A DNA stretch of 64,000 nt, taken from the NCBI RefSeq assembly GCF_029873635.1, contig NC_080421.1:38234617-38298616 (forward strand), written 5' to 3'. A model generated the notes under the pieces. The model worked only from the letters and a program-made list of their open reading frames with translations, was not told the origin of the DNA and ran no database searches. This DNA comes from Malania oleifera. Taxonomy: Eukaryota; Streptophyta; Magnoliopsida; Santalales; Ximeniaceae. A program made the translations under genes and the position numbers. Each line of letters opens with the position of its first letter. The first letter of the stretch is position 1. Shown here piece by piece: positions 50,202 to 62,077 of the stretch.

Positions 50202-51349
50202 GATGGTTCAATTTGGTGTATCCCCATTCGGCGAGGGACAGTTATCTACTAGCCCTCCATTGTTTTGTGGTGTAAACTACACCCATTGAAAAATTAGAAT
50301 GAGGGTTTTTATAAAATCAATGGACTGGAGGGCTTGGCAGGTGATTATTGGAGAAACTTGTATGCAAACGAATGAAAATGATACTACTTTAGTGCATGCA
50401 AATTCATATGCCATGGAAATTTTATATTGTGCTTTAGATTCTCATATTTTTCATGAAATTATGGCATGTAAAAATGTGTGGGATATCCGGGAGAAGCTTG
50501 AAAAGAAATATGGAGAGTCCTAGAAGAAGGAGACCACCACTTTTATAGTGTCAAGCTCAAATGATCTGGAAGTGGTAAATCACGGGGTTAGTGCACTCAC
50601 AGAACATGAGGTATATGATTCTCACTCTAACTCGATTGATGTTTCGTATGTTGAGTGCTATGTTGCTTCATGTACTGAATCATATATTGAATATTGTGAT
50701 AATCCAGTTATTGATGCAGTTGATGATTCTCATATAGAATATGGGAATAAATTATGGGTTGAATCATCTGTTGAAAATTATGATTATACTGCTGATGTTG
50801 CATGCAATGATTCTGATGACAAATATTGTGACATATCTTGTGATGAATCATCTGATAGCTCATGTGATGTTTTGGCTAACAATTCATGCAGTGATTCATA
50901 TGATAATTATTGTGTTAAATTCTGTATTGAATCACATAATGAATTTATTGATGGAAGTATGTTTTTGAATGAAAAACTAGAAAATGCTTTATCAAAAATG
51001 CATAAACTTCTAGTTAATTAGAATGAATAAACAGAAAACACTTTTCAAGAATGAGAATAAGGGGATAGCTAAACAATTAAAAGAATTTAAGGAACATCAT
51101 GCTATCCTTGAGAAGAAAAAGATTAAGAAGGTCTTGAAAATCATTTGCTTGAAGAGAAAAATTGAAGACTATTCTGAAATGATTTTCAAACCCACAAAAG
51201 AAAGAGATAACCGAAATCAACCCTTAGGAGTTAAAAGAAGTAAATCTTTCAAAAAGGGTTCATCTTATAAATCTCAATGTCATGTCTTATCAAGTAGAAG
51301 TAGAACAAATAAGTGTAATCGTTCATGTGCATATAAAACTTGCTTATAA
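50202..51349 (+). pseudogene. Copia SIRE-like gag with acidic Cys/Tyr domain and coiled coil
   Basis: The gag start PPLFCGVNYTH is interrupted by TGA at 50287-50289 where Trp is expected, then KIRM and the frame from 50299: VFIKSMDWRAWQ, NSYAMEILYCALDSHIF, NVWDIREKLEKKYGES, stop at 50521. From 50548 to 51018 a Ser/Asp/Glu/Cys/Tyr-rich domain of about 110 residues has a recurring CxESxxxYxD-like rhythm. It ends in ALSKMHKLLV and a stop. 51023-51349 continues with a Lys/Glu-rich coiled coil (KQLKEFKEHHAILEKKK) and a Lys/Arg-rich end. Beyond it IGKKWHIKYTY and KANPLGPKEKW correspond to the SIRE gag end, with the zinc knuckle cysteines lost. No pol. Same architecture as 23648-24508. Confidence 0.75.
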
Positions 51350-53069
51350 ATTGGAAAGAAATGGCACATTAAATACACTTATTTAGGTAGAGGCATCAGA
51401 CGCATGGATATAGAAATGGAGTGGGTTGTCATGAAAGCAAACCCCTTAGGACCTAAGGAAAAATGGTTTTAAATTAATATTACCAAATTAGTTAATTCTT
51501 CCTTAGATCCTCGGACTAGATTTAGGGGTTGGTAATGACATTAGGCTTGTGAAGTGGCTTAGGTTTAAAATGTAGAAGATTAGTATACTCATCCACTTCC
51601 AAATGGACAAGGCTACTATGCCTGGTATATAATTCAAAATGCTTAACCTACACTTAAATATAAACATATTAAATTAAGCATACCCTGTCCACTCATAATG
51701 AATACACTTTTGAACCTAATAGAAATTTAAATTGATAAGAGTATTTATCCAAATTCTTTTCATAAGCTCTCATATCGTTAAGTCATATCCTTTAGAGCTT
51801 CATATCCTTGGGATGAGTTAAATGGCTTAAATGATTGAGATATGTTTCAATCTAGATGATAGAACAAAACTCATAGAAACCTATGCACAAACTTTATAAT
51901 TTAAAGTCATTTGATCTTGTGCCTCTCACTCGTTAGGATTCATAATGAAAAGAGGTAATGTAGGCTTAGTTCACTTAAAGAAATATCTATTGTGACTTTT
52001 TGATCCTTTAAGCTGAAAGCATTTAAAGCCAAGATATAATCATTGACAACTTAAAACACTTGGCTAAAGAACTTGAATAATCAGAAAATGCATAAAATGA
52101 TTAAGTGCATAACTCAGGGGGAGCATCTTTCTTTGATTGTTATATTAACTAAAATGCTCTCATAATCATACTACATGTTTGTATGTCTTTATGAATAGCG
52201 CTGAAAATTGTTGTCCATGATATATTGATTAGTTAAATATATTTGATGGATAGCTTATTTTTATATAAACTATTGATTACTATTGGATTGCATGCTTGTA
52301 TTGAAAGCCTCTTGTATAACGGATGCAGTGGATGTGAATTGCATGCTAGTAGTGGATCTTAGGTTGTTGCATAATTTATATGAATATCTATTGAGAACAA
52401 CCAGCTATCAGGTATAGGTTTTATGGGAAAATGTCTAACTTACAGAAGACATGCTGCCAAAATTTCGATAGGAATTTTTCGAAAAGTAAAACCTTGTACA
52501 TAGATGATTATGTTAAAGATAAATGTTAAAATGTTTTTGAAAGGATGAGTGCAAATCAATTGAATATTAAACTTCATCCTTATATAATCATCAAGAACAT
52601 TTAGGGGAGCTAAGCTCCATCCCTAGAGAAAGAGCATAAAGAACTCATATGCATCATGCTTTGATTTTTGAATATTAAGGCTCTTCTAAGAACCTGAACA
52701 TCATATCTAACTCTTAAAGCCATATATTTAGATATGGATTGTTCTTGGTTGTGAAAAAAAAAATCATGCCTTAATATATCTTTGCTGATGCATGTGTAAT
52801 CCATAGGGATAATTATATGGTTGCATAAATAGAGTGAACTAGTCTTGATCCAGTATATCTGTTTTTAAGAGATTCTAAAATGATTGGCTATACTACTTGA
52901 CCTACTCAATGTAATTAATCTATGACTAGTATAAGCAATTCATTGTATCTAAGTTAGGATTCAAATCGATAGGGGAAGCATCCAAAATTAACTCTTATTC
53001 TGTTTTGCTCACCAATATGTTTAGCTTAGATCTTGAATGAATTCATTGTTGCATGTTCTAAAATGTATT

Positions 53070-53110
<41 letters not shown>

Positions 53111-53305
53111 ATTTTGCCACAGTCATCTGGTTGTCATATGATCTGAATTTAAATTGTCATATTTTTCTTAGATCCATATGGTTGCTTTTCCGGTCATATT
53201 TTATCCTATGCCTAAAATGACCACCAGAAAAATTGTGCTTGCATGGCACTTAAAGCTTTTTTTTTTTAGCAAGCACCCCCTATATTTCCTGACTATATCA
53301 TAAGG

Positions 53306-53345
<40 letters not shown>

Positions 53346-53686
53346 CGTATATCTTATTATTTGGCAATAAATGATTTTATATGTGATATATTTTATTTCT
53401 TACTTATGTTATTAAATGCAATATTTTTAAAACATTTTAAAATTTTTACATGCCCTTTTGTTGATGCCAAAAAGGGCAGAATCGTTTGAGCAAAATGTTG
53501 CATATCTTTTATACTCATAATTTAAATGGTCTGAACTTAAGTGTGCTTTAATGACTGAAACTAAATGCATAATTAATTTTAAATGTCTTCTTTATTGAAT
53601 ATGCTTGTGCTGTACTGTTAATCTTTCAACTTTGCATATTCTTAGGAGGAGCCTTTTTAGGCTAAACCCCAGTCTGCTCTGATGCG
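51350..53686 (+). mobile_element. Copia internal spacer, non-coding
   Basis: No protease, integrase or RT motif could be read on either strand. Several stretches match 24600-25780 and 58460-59560, so this is the family's own spacer. AT microsatellites at about 53073-53108 and 53310-53342. An upstream PPT-like hairpin at about 53454-53480 (cccttttgttgatgccaaaaaggg) matches 13804-13830. Confidence 0.7.
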
Positions 53687-53729
53687 TTTGTCATCATCAA
53701 AACTAGGGATCAGACTCAAAAAGTCAACA
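53687..53729 (-). mobile_element. Reverse-complement LTR head closing the copia unit
   Basis: tttgtcatcatcaaaa followed by ctagggatcagactcaaaaa and gtcaaca is the reverse complement of a copia LTR head. It is followed by cacac (53730-53734), the partner of cacac at 35652-35656. No LTR body lies between it and the internal region. Confidence 0.8.
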
Positions 53730-53734
53730 CACAC

Positions 53735-56430
53735 AATTTGTTTAGCTTAGTCTCCACTTCTCCACTCTCTCTAGTCACATCGAGTGGCAACACCTACACC
53801 CAGTAGTGACACCAACGAGTAGTGCGTGGTGTGCACTCAAGCACCCAATGGCTAGCAAGTTACTCCAGCCTCCACTCCATCCAACTGTAGATTGAGGCAC
53901 CTATGGCCTACCAACTATTGCGCCATTGCCAACCAAAGCTTAGTATCCTTCAATTATTGCACTAGTTGGCATAGTCACTGACTTGTCAATCCCTAGTCCC
54001 CACCTTTTACTCTTCGCCTTGCCGAATTTGTCCACGTCCGTTGCCGCATTGTCGAATCTACAAGTAAACTTGCAAGATGGAGATTGATGTCAGATGAGTT
54101 GTTTGTCAAAAGAAACAAATATATGTAAAATCTGAATAATGTATTGTTCCTTTTTTCCTATGTTGTGTGTACAAATTTTAGAACATGTGAAATAGTGTTG
54201 ATAACTTGACATGCTAGGGTTTTGTGTTGATTAACAGGAGTTAGTGTTAATCTTGGAATGTTCTCCTAAAATCTACTCTAATTTGCTTGCTTTGTTATGT
54301 TGTTGATCCAAATCTACTCTCTTAGCACAAGCTGCACTTGATATTGTTGAATGATTTTTTTTTTTAAATTTGAATTTATCTCTAGTTGTATTTTTTTTCT
54401 ATATAAAATAGTAATATCTATAAACTTTTTATATTTAAGGTAGTCATTAAATTCAAATCGAACATCCGAATGAAACAGTTGGTTAACCGTACTATTAGTT
54501 AATCGAAGCATTTAGTTTGGTTTTAGTTCATAAAATTTTTGAAGTGATCCCATCGGTTCAATTTGGTATACAGAGGTTTGGTTTGGATACATGAACCGTA
54601 AAAAATCCTACTTATTATGTGTGACAGACTAGAAATATTTAATCATATAATATTTAACCATATCATATGTTGATAAATAAACATAATAAGCAAGTAAAGA
54701 GAAAATCATGTAAAATTTATATAAGATTGATGCTCTTTAATTCTTTATTCAATATGTGAACCGATGACATTATGAACTTGTGATAAATAATTATTTTCTT
54801 CTAGTAAAAAAAACATGACGAACAACAAGGTCACTTGGGATCTTGGCTACTTATGGTCATGTGTTTGTACTTAGGGTTGTTTTGAATTTAGGTTTATATC
54901 TCATGCTGCAAATATTTAAATGTGTATATACTATGAAATTGAAAAAAAAAAGACCAAAAGAAAATTATACAAAAAATTATTAAAAACAAAGAAAAATACA
55001 AAAAGAATAATAAAAACTAAAATTAAATATTCATAAAAAATTTGAGCTAGAACAAAAAAAAAAAGGAAAAAATATTAGAAAGCCAAGAAAATTTTAAATA
55101 TTAAAAAAAAAAAAAACCCTCACTTTAAAAAATAAAAATTATTAAAAATAATATTGCAAAATGAGTTATGTTGAAAGTGCCAAGTAAACCTTGAAAGAGT
55201 TTCGAATTTAGCAAACCATCCTAGAGGTGCTAAGAAGGTTTATCAAAAATTGGAAAAGCCGTAAAAATTAAATTGAATCTTAAAATAAACTAAAAATCAA
55301 TGAGCTAGTCCTTTGAGTGTCAAAGAGGCCTAACAAATTCTAACTTATAAATGTAAGGAAACTCGTATTTAGTTTAACAAATTAACATTTTGAAATTGAA
55401 AGTTCACAACAATCACAAACAATATATGATACAATAGGCACCCAAGAGTTTCAAGGAGATTCCATTCAGTAAATAATAGTCTATTTTTGTCTAGTTCAAT
55501 GATGACGGTAAGTTTATGCAATAGCAAAGCTTAAATGTGGCTAAGGACGAAAACTCTAGATAAAGGGACTTAAAAAGGCCAAATGTATAGCTTTGTTTTG
55601 TTTCATGTTTTAGTTGTTAGTGTATTTTACATAGTATGCAAGTTTATACTATGAAATATTAATCATTCAATTTGATGGTAGAGCCTTCATAGTGACGTTC
55701 TAAAGGATACTACTGAGGTCGGAGGATTCTTATTATTCAATCAAGAATGATGATTAGGTCATAAGATGAATCAATATTTGAAGAATTAGTTAAATAAATG
55801 AGCAATGAATCTTTGATTTCATTTCTTTGATATAGTTATCTTTTGGACAATTCTAAATCAATTTCTACGACGGAACTTCTCTAATAAGGATGTAGTAATA
55901 GCTAGAAGGATACTTTTAAAATGAATAGAGCTTTTACTTATTCAACTAGGCGTGTTGGAAGGGTTGTAAGCTGAATCATCATCTAAATATATGGTAAAAG
56001 CTTAAATTTGTTTGGATGTAGGCTTATCGTGCTAAGATCAAGCATAATTTATGTGTGAACCATGTACCATTTGTGAAATAGACATTACAAAGTGCTATTA
56101 TCTCCTTCTTTTAAAGCAAAACAAACTAGCTTATGCATGCCATTCTTAAATTGGTTTTGGTAGTCTATCAAGCACTTTTAGAAAAGAGCTAGTTTGGTGT
56201 GTTTGCTCATCTTATCCTCATAGCTTTAATTTTCACATCTTTAGCATACCTTAGTGCCCATCCCTCAAACTCTATCCTTAGTCTCTCCAATGTAATTGCT
56301 TGTAAAGGCGCTAATTCCAAGCCACTGAAGAACCCTTCGTAATCTAGAAGCCAACAATATGTCCAACAAGTTGAATAGTTTCTAAATTAAGGAATTAAAT
56401 GAGGTTTCCTACTAAAGTTCATTACTTCAT
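53735..56430. other. Unassigned sequence
   Basis: No gene recognised. 53740-54070 is less AT-rich (tccactccatccaact, ccaccttttactcttcgcc) and might be a decayed exon or element. 54930-55130 is very A-rich. 55140-56430 has no readable frame longer than about 60 codons. Confidence 0.4.
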
Positions 56431-57062
56431 TTTGAAGGACATAAACTACAAACTTAGATTTGGGGTGATACCCAAAATTGCAAGTATTTTCAGAGCATTT
56501 CAGGATGTATAATTCAATATCTCCATTTTACTTTTTGAAAAAACACTCATATCTAGTGCTCTTCTAAGGTTGCCTAGGGGGACAAAAAATGCTTCCAAAA
56601 GAGTGAGAATGACGATAAGGAGCATGAGTTGGATCATGCAGTGAGTTCAAGGATTTGTGGAGGATGAAATGGAGGAATTTCAGGTAGGGAAATGCAAGGA
56701 ATTTTGATCATAGTTGATTTAGTTCATGATATTGCTATTATTTCGATCAATAAGTCAACATCACGATTAGATTCTACATCTGCTCTTAATGTAGTCTCAT
56801 TGCTTCAAACAGTAGTAGTTAATCAAGGCAGAACTATTCTTCTAATAACCCATCAAACTAAGATTCCAAATCCTTGAGAAGTTTAATCAAATTGTTTTAC
56901 TTTTAAATAGGTTTGTTCTTCACAATGGGTCATTAAGTCTTCTTGAAGAAAAACCTAAGTTCACTAGTATTGCATTCCTCAACATGTCACTATGCTTGAT
57001 TTTGCCATTGATTTTATTGGTAGCTTGGTTACCCTTTTTGTAGTTCTCTATCAAAAGTTACA
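56431..57062 (+). pseudogene. ABCG half-transporter pseudogene fragment
   Basis: Conceptual translation with frame changes shows the nucleotide-binding domain of a plant ABCG half transporter. 56500-56620 reads SILLFEKTLISSALLRLPRG (the ..TVEETLMYSALLRL.. region). 56620-56700 reads LDHAVSSRI then GGISGREMQG, where the family signature is GGISGGERRR. Next come DLVHDIAIISINKSTSRLDS, where Walker B and the D-loop should be ..LLIDEPTSGLDS, and ALNVVSLLQTVVVNQGRTIL with THQT for the HQP switch. 56880-57062 reads FNQIVLLLNRFVLHNGSLSL, then FAIDFIGSL. No intron interrupts it, as in the intronless ABCG5/ABCG10-type genes. Signature and Walker B residues are destroyed and stops are present. The Walker A part and the membrane domain were not found. 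It ends where a copia LTR begins. Confidence 0.72.
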
Positions 57063-57390
57063 CTCTAAATACTAAAGGGTGTTTCAGGAAAATCGTGACT
57101 AAAATTTCCCAAAAATTCGGGCGACCGAACCACACACTTCGGGCGATCGAACTAGGCAATTCGAGCAATCAAATTGCTACTGACTTGCATAAATTCCATC
57201 TCCAGACCATTTGGGCAACCGAGTTCCCAATTTGGTTGACCGAATCCTACAGCAGAAAGTCACAACAGCTAGAAAACGGCTAATTTTCAAAATGATTGAT
57301 TATTTTCATAGCCCAATGGCCATAAAACGGTTAGTCAACCATATTGCCTATAAATACAAGGAATCTAACTTGTTTTTATAACAAGAGAAA

Positions 57391-57430
<40 letters not shown>

Positions 57431-58175
57431 CATACAAATCCAAATTTTTTATCTTTGTTCAAAATCTTTCTCAAGAACTTTGCAATTTCTTTGTTTACCT
57501 TTCAAGTGCTCACCATCTAGTTACTCCTTGAGCTTTATTCATAATCTTTTGAGAGTGCTTTAGTGTGGTATTATTATTGTACTTATTCACTCAATTAAGG
57601 AACATTCTTTGTACATCATCTTCATTGATTTCACTTGTAAAGGCATCTCTGCGTATTGAAGGAGAGAGGCATCTCTGCCTATTAAAGGAGAGAGGTGACT
57701 CTGCCTAGTGAAGGAGATCGAGAGGCAACTCTGCCTAATGAAGGAGAGAGACAACTCTACCAAAGTAAAGAAGAGAGACATCTCCGCCTAGTGAAGGAGA
57801 GAGGTAACTCCACCTATTGAAGTAGAGAGGTAACTCCGCTTATTGAATGAGGGATTGTAAAGGCTTCTTTGCCTACTGAAAGAGAGAGGTTTTCTCTACC
57901 TGTAGAAGAAGTACATAGTGGAATCCTCAAGTGGGTTGCTTGAGGCAAGGACACAGCCAAGGATTGTTGAACCTTGTAAAAATACAAGTTTTATTCTCTC
58001 TTCCCTAATCTCTTCAAATTAAGCCCTCTAATATTTGTTTATATTTGTTGTGACTGTTAATTGCATTTGCTCATTTAGATCATAGGCTTAAGTTGTCGTT
58101 AAAATTTTTAAAGCAGTAGCTTAAATTTTTAAAATACTAAATTCACCCCCTTCTTGGGACTACACCTTTTCTAAT
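57063..58175 (+). mobile_element. Copia LTR, third subfamily, 5'-truncated
   Basis: Ends with the family terminus (aaattcaccccc ttcttgggactacacc). It contains a short motif array of TTCGGGCGACCGAAC type (57117-57250), a TATA-like tataaatac (about 57350) and an AT microsatellite (57393-57427). The left edge is uncertain. Total length about 1.1 kb, half that of its relatives. Confidence 0.65.
57625..57900. repeat. ~30-bp minisatellite within the LTR
   Basis: Eight or nine imperfect units of about 30 bp around gaaggagagaggcatctctg.cta, from about 57640 to 57895, lying downstream of the TATA box in the transcribed part of the LTR. Confidence 0.8.
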
Positions 58176-58267
58176 AGATGCTTCTATGGGAGCCTATAAA
58201 GTATCTTTTTATTCTGATCTTCCTTCCTTTTCTCTTATTGGTCAATCAATCTTTTCTACACCTCAGT
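58176..58267. other. Short unassigned stretch
   Basis: 92 bp, open in one frame (MGAYKVSFYSDLPSFSLIGQ), but too short to identify. It could be flanking gene sequence or internal element sequence. Confidence 0.3.
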
Positions 58268-58455
58268 TGTTGGAATTGGTGCATTCCCAAAAGGAAGGGG
58301 GGTGAATTGGGTATTTAAAAATTTATGCTTAGGTTCAAATAATCCAACAAAAATATACCACAACTTAGGGTCTATCTAAATAGTTTCCAATCATTCACAA
58401 TATTTAAATCATGCTTGCATTCATAATTAATTAAATCTAAGCATACATAGAATTA
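58268..58455 (-). mobile_element. Copia LTR tail, reverse orientation
   Basis: The reverse complement of a copia LTR terminus (tgttggaattggtgcattcc...gggtgaattgggtatttaaa). It breaks off after about 190 bp into forward-oriented internal sequence. Confidence 0.75.
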
Positions 58456-59562
58456 TATTCTGATATGAATTGTTCTTGAGGTATATGAACACCATGCTAA
58501 CTTAATGAAAATGTTAGATTTTTGAAGCATGAGTGTTTTATGGAAATAACCCTACTGGTTGGTTAAAATGCTTGATCTATAACCAGTAGAAATTTTTAAT
58601 GATAAAAATGATTTCTTAAACCGCTGTAATGAATTTTTCACAAATAGTATCAGTATAAGTAGCTAACTCCTAATTGCATCTAAGATAGGATTCGAATAGA
58701 TAGGGGGAGGTTTTAAACTCAAAATCCTATCTTGTGTACTCACCCACATGTTTGACTTAGATCTCTAATAAGAAATTTTATGTGACATATACTTAAGTGT
58801 GATGATGTTATGATTCTTAGCCACAATATTCTTTGAAGTTGCCATAAGATCTTACTTTGAAAATTTCAAATCCTTAGGATCTAAATGGTTGATTTTTTTT
58901 TTTTTTGGTTATATTTTTAAATGATATGTGCTTAATTATTTGCCAAAAATACATATCTTTGCTTGAACTCTCAAGTTAAAGTTTCTTTTTCAGCAAGCAT
59001 AATCCCTAACACTCATTTGTAATATCAAAGGGGGAAATTTCTTTCAAAATAAAATTTTTATGGCAAGAACTGATCTTATATAGGATATATTTTTTTCTTA
59101 CCCGTGTACTTTAATGTATTCATGACATGCACTACTTAGTTTCTAAAATTCATTTTTGTCATAAGGTTTCATAATATTCAAAGGCAAATATGGGAGAAGG
59201 TTTCAATGCTTAAATGATCTTCTTTTCAAAAGAATTGTTTTTAACCCTTTCGCTAATGACAAAAGGGGGAGAAGGTAAATGAGCAAAATTTTAAAACTGC
59301 ATTCTCCCTACTTTTTGTTTTTCAAAATGGAAAATGATATTGTTCTTATTTGAATATTATTTGTTAAAGTTAGCTTCAAACACAAACTGCACAGTGAACC
59401 CAACTGGACTTAAATGCTACATTTGAAACTCTAAAGTCTTCATGTTTGTATATGTTTGAATCATATTGAATATATTTTTAAATTATGCATACTGTAAGGA
59501 GGAGCCTTATCAGGAAATCCCAATTTTGCTTTTGTATTTGTCATCACCACAAAAGGGGAGAT
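58456..59562 (+). mobile_element. Copia internal 3' region with polypurine tracts
   Basis: Collinear with about 52840-53680 (ttgcatctaag.taggattc, gatagggggagg, ttagatct). The upstream PPT-like site lies at about 59243-59275 (aaccctttcgctaatgacaaaagggggagaa) and the terminal tract at 59551-59562. Non-coding. Confidence 0.75.
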
Positions 59563-59604
59563 TGTTGACTTTTTAAGTCCAATCCCTATTTTGATTATGA
59601 CAAA
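59537..59604. repeat. Inverted repeat spanning PPT and LTR head, second copy
   Basis: The arm TTTGTCATCACCACAAAA at 59537-59554 faces TTTTGATTATGACAAA at 59589-59604, across the polypurine tract and the LTR start at 59563. It is less perfect than at 14069-14136. Confidence 0.65.
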
Positions 59605-60656
59605 CCACAACATCTCACTTGTGTATTAAGAGTGAATAGGTTTATATGTCTATAAGCACAAGTAACGGATGCAGAATGGAAGCCGTAAAGAGCACTTAAA
59701 CTAGCACACCAATTGGCGTATTCCATGGGATTGCAAAGGAGCAAAGCATGGAGATTTTATTTGTTTTTAAGTTGTAATAGTAAATTAGGTTTCAATTGTG
59801 CATGCATATCATCTGATTTAAATTAGTCAACGATTGCTCTATTTTTCTTTATCAAAAAGTCTTTTAAATACTTAAAATATTCTTGGACAAAATTATATAA
59901 GATATATTAAGTTTATTAAAGATTAAAACTCGTCCAAGTGAGTTTCTCCTTGAATATAAGATATCTTGTTAGATAAAACACATTTGGAAGCTCGTTTTGA
60001 TATCTTATATGTCAATATGTCTTTTAATGAAAATATGCTTGACTTCTTGAAGCTTTTGGACATAAGACTCGTTTTGATAAAATCGGGACTAAGTATGAAG
60101 ATGTTCAAAATACTAAGATGTTGAAAACTTGTCCCTTTGAAAAACAACTTTGGGTTTAGGATTCTTTTGACAAACTCTTTGATTTAATTTTGAAAACCAT
60201 GTATATTGAGTTTGTGTCCTTAGGTGAAATCCTATAAACTCATGTGTCCTAGTATGCATGCATTTTCTCAACTCTTACTCAGAAATCATGTAAGAAACAA
60301 AACTGCAAGAGTTACAAAATAGATTACCTCAATCACTCCCCAAATACATATAAGACTACATTTAAGCTTCCTTTGGTCGTGCTTGGGTTCTTCGGAGTAT
60401 GTGACAATTTGATCTTCCTACTCGACGTCAACTCTGTCCGATCTTTGCCTTTGATCTAGTACTTCGTGAATATGTCACTTGTACCTGTACTAAACATGAT
60501 TTGTAAAGATAGGAAAACATTAGGAACAACAAACAAGTTAATATCATCAAAACACATTAAACCATGGTAGTGTAGCCACTAAGGCTAACAACACTTGAAA
60601 AAATATTTTGGGAAAATTTTCCTTATACAAGAAAGGCTTGAGCTTTAGCATATATT

Positions 60657-60723
<67 letters not shown>

Positions 60724-61779
60724 CTTGAAAGCCTACTTAAAATTTGTTTTTTAAAAGGTCAATCTTGAAGAAATATTTTTCTCCCACTCTTCATAATTTG
60801 GAAAAATCTTTTGGAGAAAATATTTTGAGCTTTACAAGGTAGCTTTAAGCATATATCTCACTCATATGTATTGGCTTGAAAAGCTCCTTGAGAAAGGCTA
60901 GATCATGTATTCATTCATATACTTTGCTTGGAATCCTTTTAGCAATTATTTTTTAGAATGATCAAATATTTTGAAGAAAATTCATTTTCAATACTCTTTT
61001 AATTTTTATTGAAGAATAGTTTGAGAGTAATTTTAAATACTCTATCGAGCTTCATTTCATAAATCGTATGAGAGTACGCATATAGTTCTTTAATGTGTAC
61101 AAATCTGCTTGTTTAAGAAAAAATTTCTATTGTACAAAAATTATTTTATGTACCGGGTTGGCTCAGTCTGGTGATTAAGCTGAGGAGACTTCGCCCCGTA
61201 AGGAGAATCAGTTTGTCTCAGTTTGGTAAGTGAGTTGGGGAGACTTCGCCTTGTAAGGAGAACTGGTTTGGCTTAGCCCAATAAGTAGGGGTGTACAAAA
61301 TTTACCGAAAAATCGAGAACCAGACCAAAACCGAACCGTTTGAAGCTTCGGTTCGATTTTTTGGTTTCGGTAATCGTTTTCGGTTTTGAATATATAAAAA
61401 ATAGATTTTCAGTTTCGGTTTCGGTTTCACTCAAAAATCGAACCGTAAAAACCGAAAACCGATTATAATTTTAAAATAATTATATCCTGTGGGAACTTTG
61501 ATTACAAGTACATGTGGAAAAAATAATTATACCTACATTATCTTTTTAATTTAAATTATTGGCTTATACTTTCTCAAGGAGTGGGGAAGGATTTTATAAA
61601 GGAGGAATGAGAACCAAAGCTGCCCATTTTGGCCATATGGGATGAGTGCTATTGGGAAGAACCGAACCAATAGCAGCCTGCTACAGTGCTACTACCACAG
61701 CAGGCATCATCTTCTCCATCTCCTGGTAACCTGCACACTGCACAGTGCCGAGTGCCAACTGCCATGCCCTCCGACGCTC

Positions 61780-62030
61780 ACGCCCACCGCCCACGCCAGT
61801 CGCCAACGCCCACATCTCCACGCCGACGCAGTCACACACAGACACAGCATGACAGCAACGCCCACGCTCACGCTCACATAGACACACACAGCAACACCCA
61901 CGCTCATGCTCACACAGACAGACACAGCAATGCCCACTCCAAAGCCCACATCTCTAGTTCTCCACGCCCACGCTGACACATAGGCACACAGCAACGCCCA
62001 CGCTCACGCCCGTCGCCCACGCTAGTCGCT
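61780..62030. repeat. GC-rich cacgctcacgc minisatellite
   Basis: Degenerate short units such as cccacgctcacg, cacagacacagcaac and cgcccacgc repeat through about 61790-62025 inside the hAT-like element. Confidence 0.7.
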
Positions 62031-62065
62031 CATGGTCATGCCCACATTATCTTGGTGCTCTGGCC

Positions 62066-62077
62066 GTCCCACATCGG
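62066..62077 (+). promoter_or_regulatory. USE-like element (gtcccacatcgg)
   Basis: Matches the plant snRNA upstream sequence element RTCCCACATCG. A TATA-like tatttatt lies about 35 bp downstream (62108-62116), near the spacing used in plant snRNA genes, but no snRNA sequence follows. The same motif also occurs at the edge of some plant LTR families, so this may be a captured LTR fragment. Confidence 0.3.

Noticed and set aside
53740-54070. Less AT-rich stretch that could be an exon
   Set aside because: No frame or motif of a recognisable protein on either strand.
61642-61994. Overlapping His/Ala and Val/Cys-rich frames on both strands
   Set aside because: Produced by the cacgctcacg minisatellite in the hAT-like element.
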